This document shows positions 13,829-14,326 of a stretch of 14,326 nt of DNA, in pieces. The stretch is from Micavibrio sp. UBA6139 (GTDB taxonomy: Bacteria > Pseudomonadota > Alphaproteobacteria > Micavibrionales > Micavibrionaceae): assembly GCA_002423285.1 (NCBI GenBank), contig DIVF01000046.1, positions 1-14,326 of the forward strand, read 5' to 3'. The notes under the pieces were generated by a model that had not been told where the DNA came from, did not search any database, and saw only the letters and a program-made list of their open reading frames with translations. Within the stretch, counting starts at the first letter, position 1. Every line of letters starts with the position of its first letter. A program made the position numbers and the translations under genes.

Positions 13829-14326
13829 TTAGTGTGGTTGAATGGTGTTTAGACATTCTGGTGAGATCATCCCGGCTAGGCAGGCTTGTGAAAAATCGAA
13901 AATGTCCCCGCCAGATGATGGCTCCACATCAGCCATATCCTGCAACGCACTGAGTTTTACGTTACTCGGTAATTTAGGAAGCCACCAACCCAAACGATTG
14001 ATACTGTAGAGCATCCGGTACCGGTTTGATGTGCCGCTGTCGCGAATATCTTTGATCTGGCTGTCAAGAATCATGGCTTTGCCTTTGATATGAAGAATGA
14101 CCACAGCATGTGTCATTTTCCGAATGCGGTCATAGACGATCGCAATCCTTAGCTCTTCCTCTGCAACGCCAAGCGAGCGCAGCCAGGCATATTTCGCAAT
14201 GGCGAAATCTTCGCAGTCGCCGCCTTTTGCAAAGAACTCCGCCACGGTTTCCCAATAATCGCTGGTGCCCCAATTAACCTGATCATCAATATAGGCATAG
14301 CTATTAGACCTGTTGCAAAAGTAGCG
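13829..14326 (-). CDS. transglutaminase-like cysteine protease (BTLCP / LapG-like), 5' end outside the window
   Basis: The frame is open from the right window edge to the stop at 13829 (165 residues present). It matches the bacterial transglutaminase-like cysteine proteinase family (PF06035), which includes LapG, the periplasmic protease that cuts large biofilm adhesins. The family blocks are in order: NWGTSDYW (fragment residues 18-25), GGDCEDFAIAKY with nucleophile Cys38, THAVVILHIKGKAMILDSQ giving the expected His and Asp of the triad, and YSINRLGWWLP. An internal GTG at 14245 is not the real start, because the conserved YIDDQVNWG part lies upstream of it. The signal peptide expected for this family would be outside the window. 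No adhesin or LapD-type receptor gene is visible here. The most upstream residues coincide with a sequence resembling an IS terminus, so the gene may be interrupted. Confidence 0.85.
   Translation of the reverse strand, partial: RYFCNRSNSYAYIDDQVNWGTSDYWETVAEFFAKGGDCEDFAIAKYAWLRSLGVAEEELRIAIVYDRIRKMTHAVVILHIKGKAMILDSQIKDIRDSGTSNRYRMLYSINRLGWWLPKLPSNVKLSALQDMADVEPSSGGDIFDFSQACLAGMISPECLNTIQPH
14307..14326. other. possible IS-element terminus at the window edge
   Basis: GACCTGTTGCAAAAGTAGCG contains CTGTTGCAAA, the core I remember from the terminal repeats of IS6-family elements. Only 20 nt are available and no second end or transposase is seen. The same bases also encode residues (FCNRS) that could belong to the protease, so chance is a real alternative. 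Confidence 0.25.

Overview
The window looks like an ordinary alphaproteobacterial chromosome segment with housekeeping genes and a few accessory ones. Four things support this: a GAAC-N7-GAAC operator upstream of lexA (the SOS box known in Alphaproteobacteria), the gene set lexA / comEC / gltX / gltA, the divergent pair tpiA / ppiD, and secG coupled to pyrG. Base composition looks moderate. A Rhodospirillales- or Micavibrio-like bacterium would fit, but that is a guess. There is no rRNA, tRNA, CRISPR array, phage block or complete mobile element. Both window edges cut a gene.

Left part (1-2067): the C-terminal end of one GNAT-like protein (26-298) is followed by a full-length tandem paralogue (366-1151). 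Both face a carbon-nitrogen hydrolase gene (2067-1153, minus). The first copy appears broken by a 2-nt shift near position 22-25.

Left-centre (1153-4825, minus strand): tpiA, secG, pyrG and the hydrolase lie in one direction with tight junctions. The spacings are 53 nt, a 4-nt ATGA overlap and 6 nt, so this is probably one operon joining glycolysis, protein export, CTP synthesis and an amide-cleaving enzyme. Divergent from tpiA is ppiD (4910-6835), a membrane-anchored periplasmic folding factor. A short palindrome between the two supplies a candidate -35 box for each.

Centre (6832-8769): ppiD meets a divergent-polysaccharide-deacetylase (YibQ-type) gene tail to tail. Divergent from that is lexA. 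Its leader holds two good sigma-70-type promoters, each overlapped by a LexA box (one perfect, one with a single mismatch), so lexA is very likely self-repressed.

Right part (8817-14326): comEC (minus) converges on lexA across a 14-bp inverted repeat and diverges from gltX. gltX is followed by gltA, which ends in a textbook intrinsic terminator. A LapG-like transglutaminase-type cysteine protease gene (minus) runs off the right edge; its last bases resemble the inverted-repeat core of IS6-family elements, which may be chance.

I see no undescribed defence or mobile system here. The points most worth following are the two-promoter, two-box lexA control region, the GNAT pair with the hydrolase beside pyrG, and the right-edge protease / possible IS junction.
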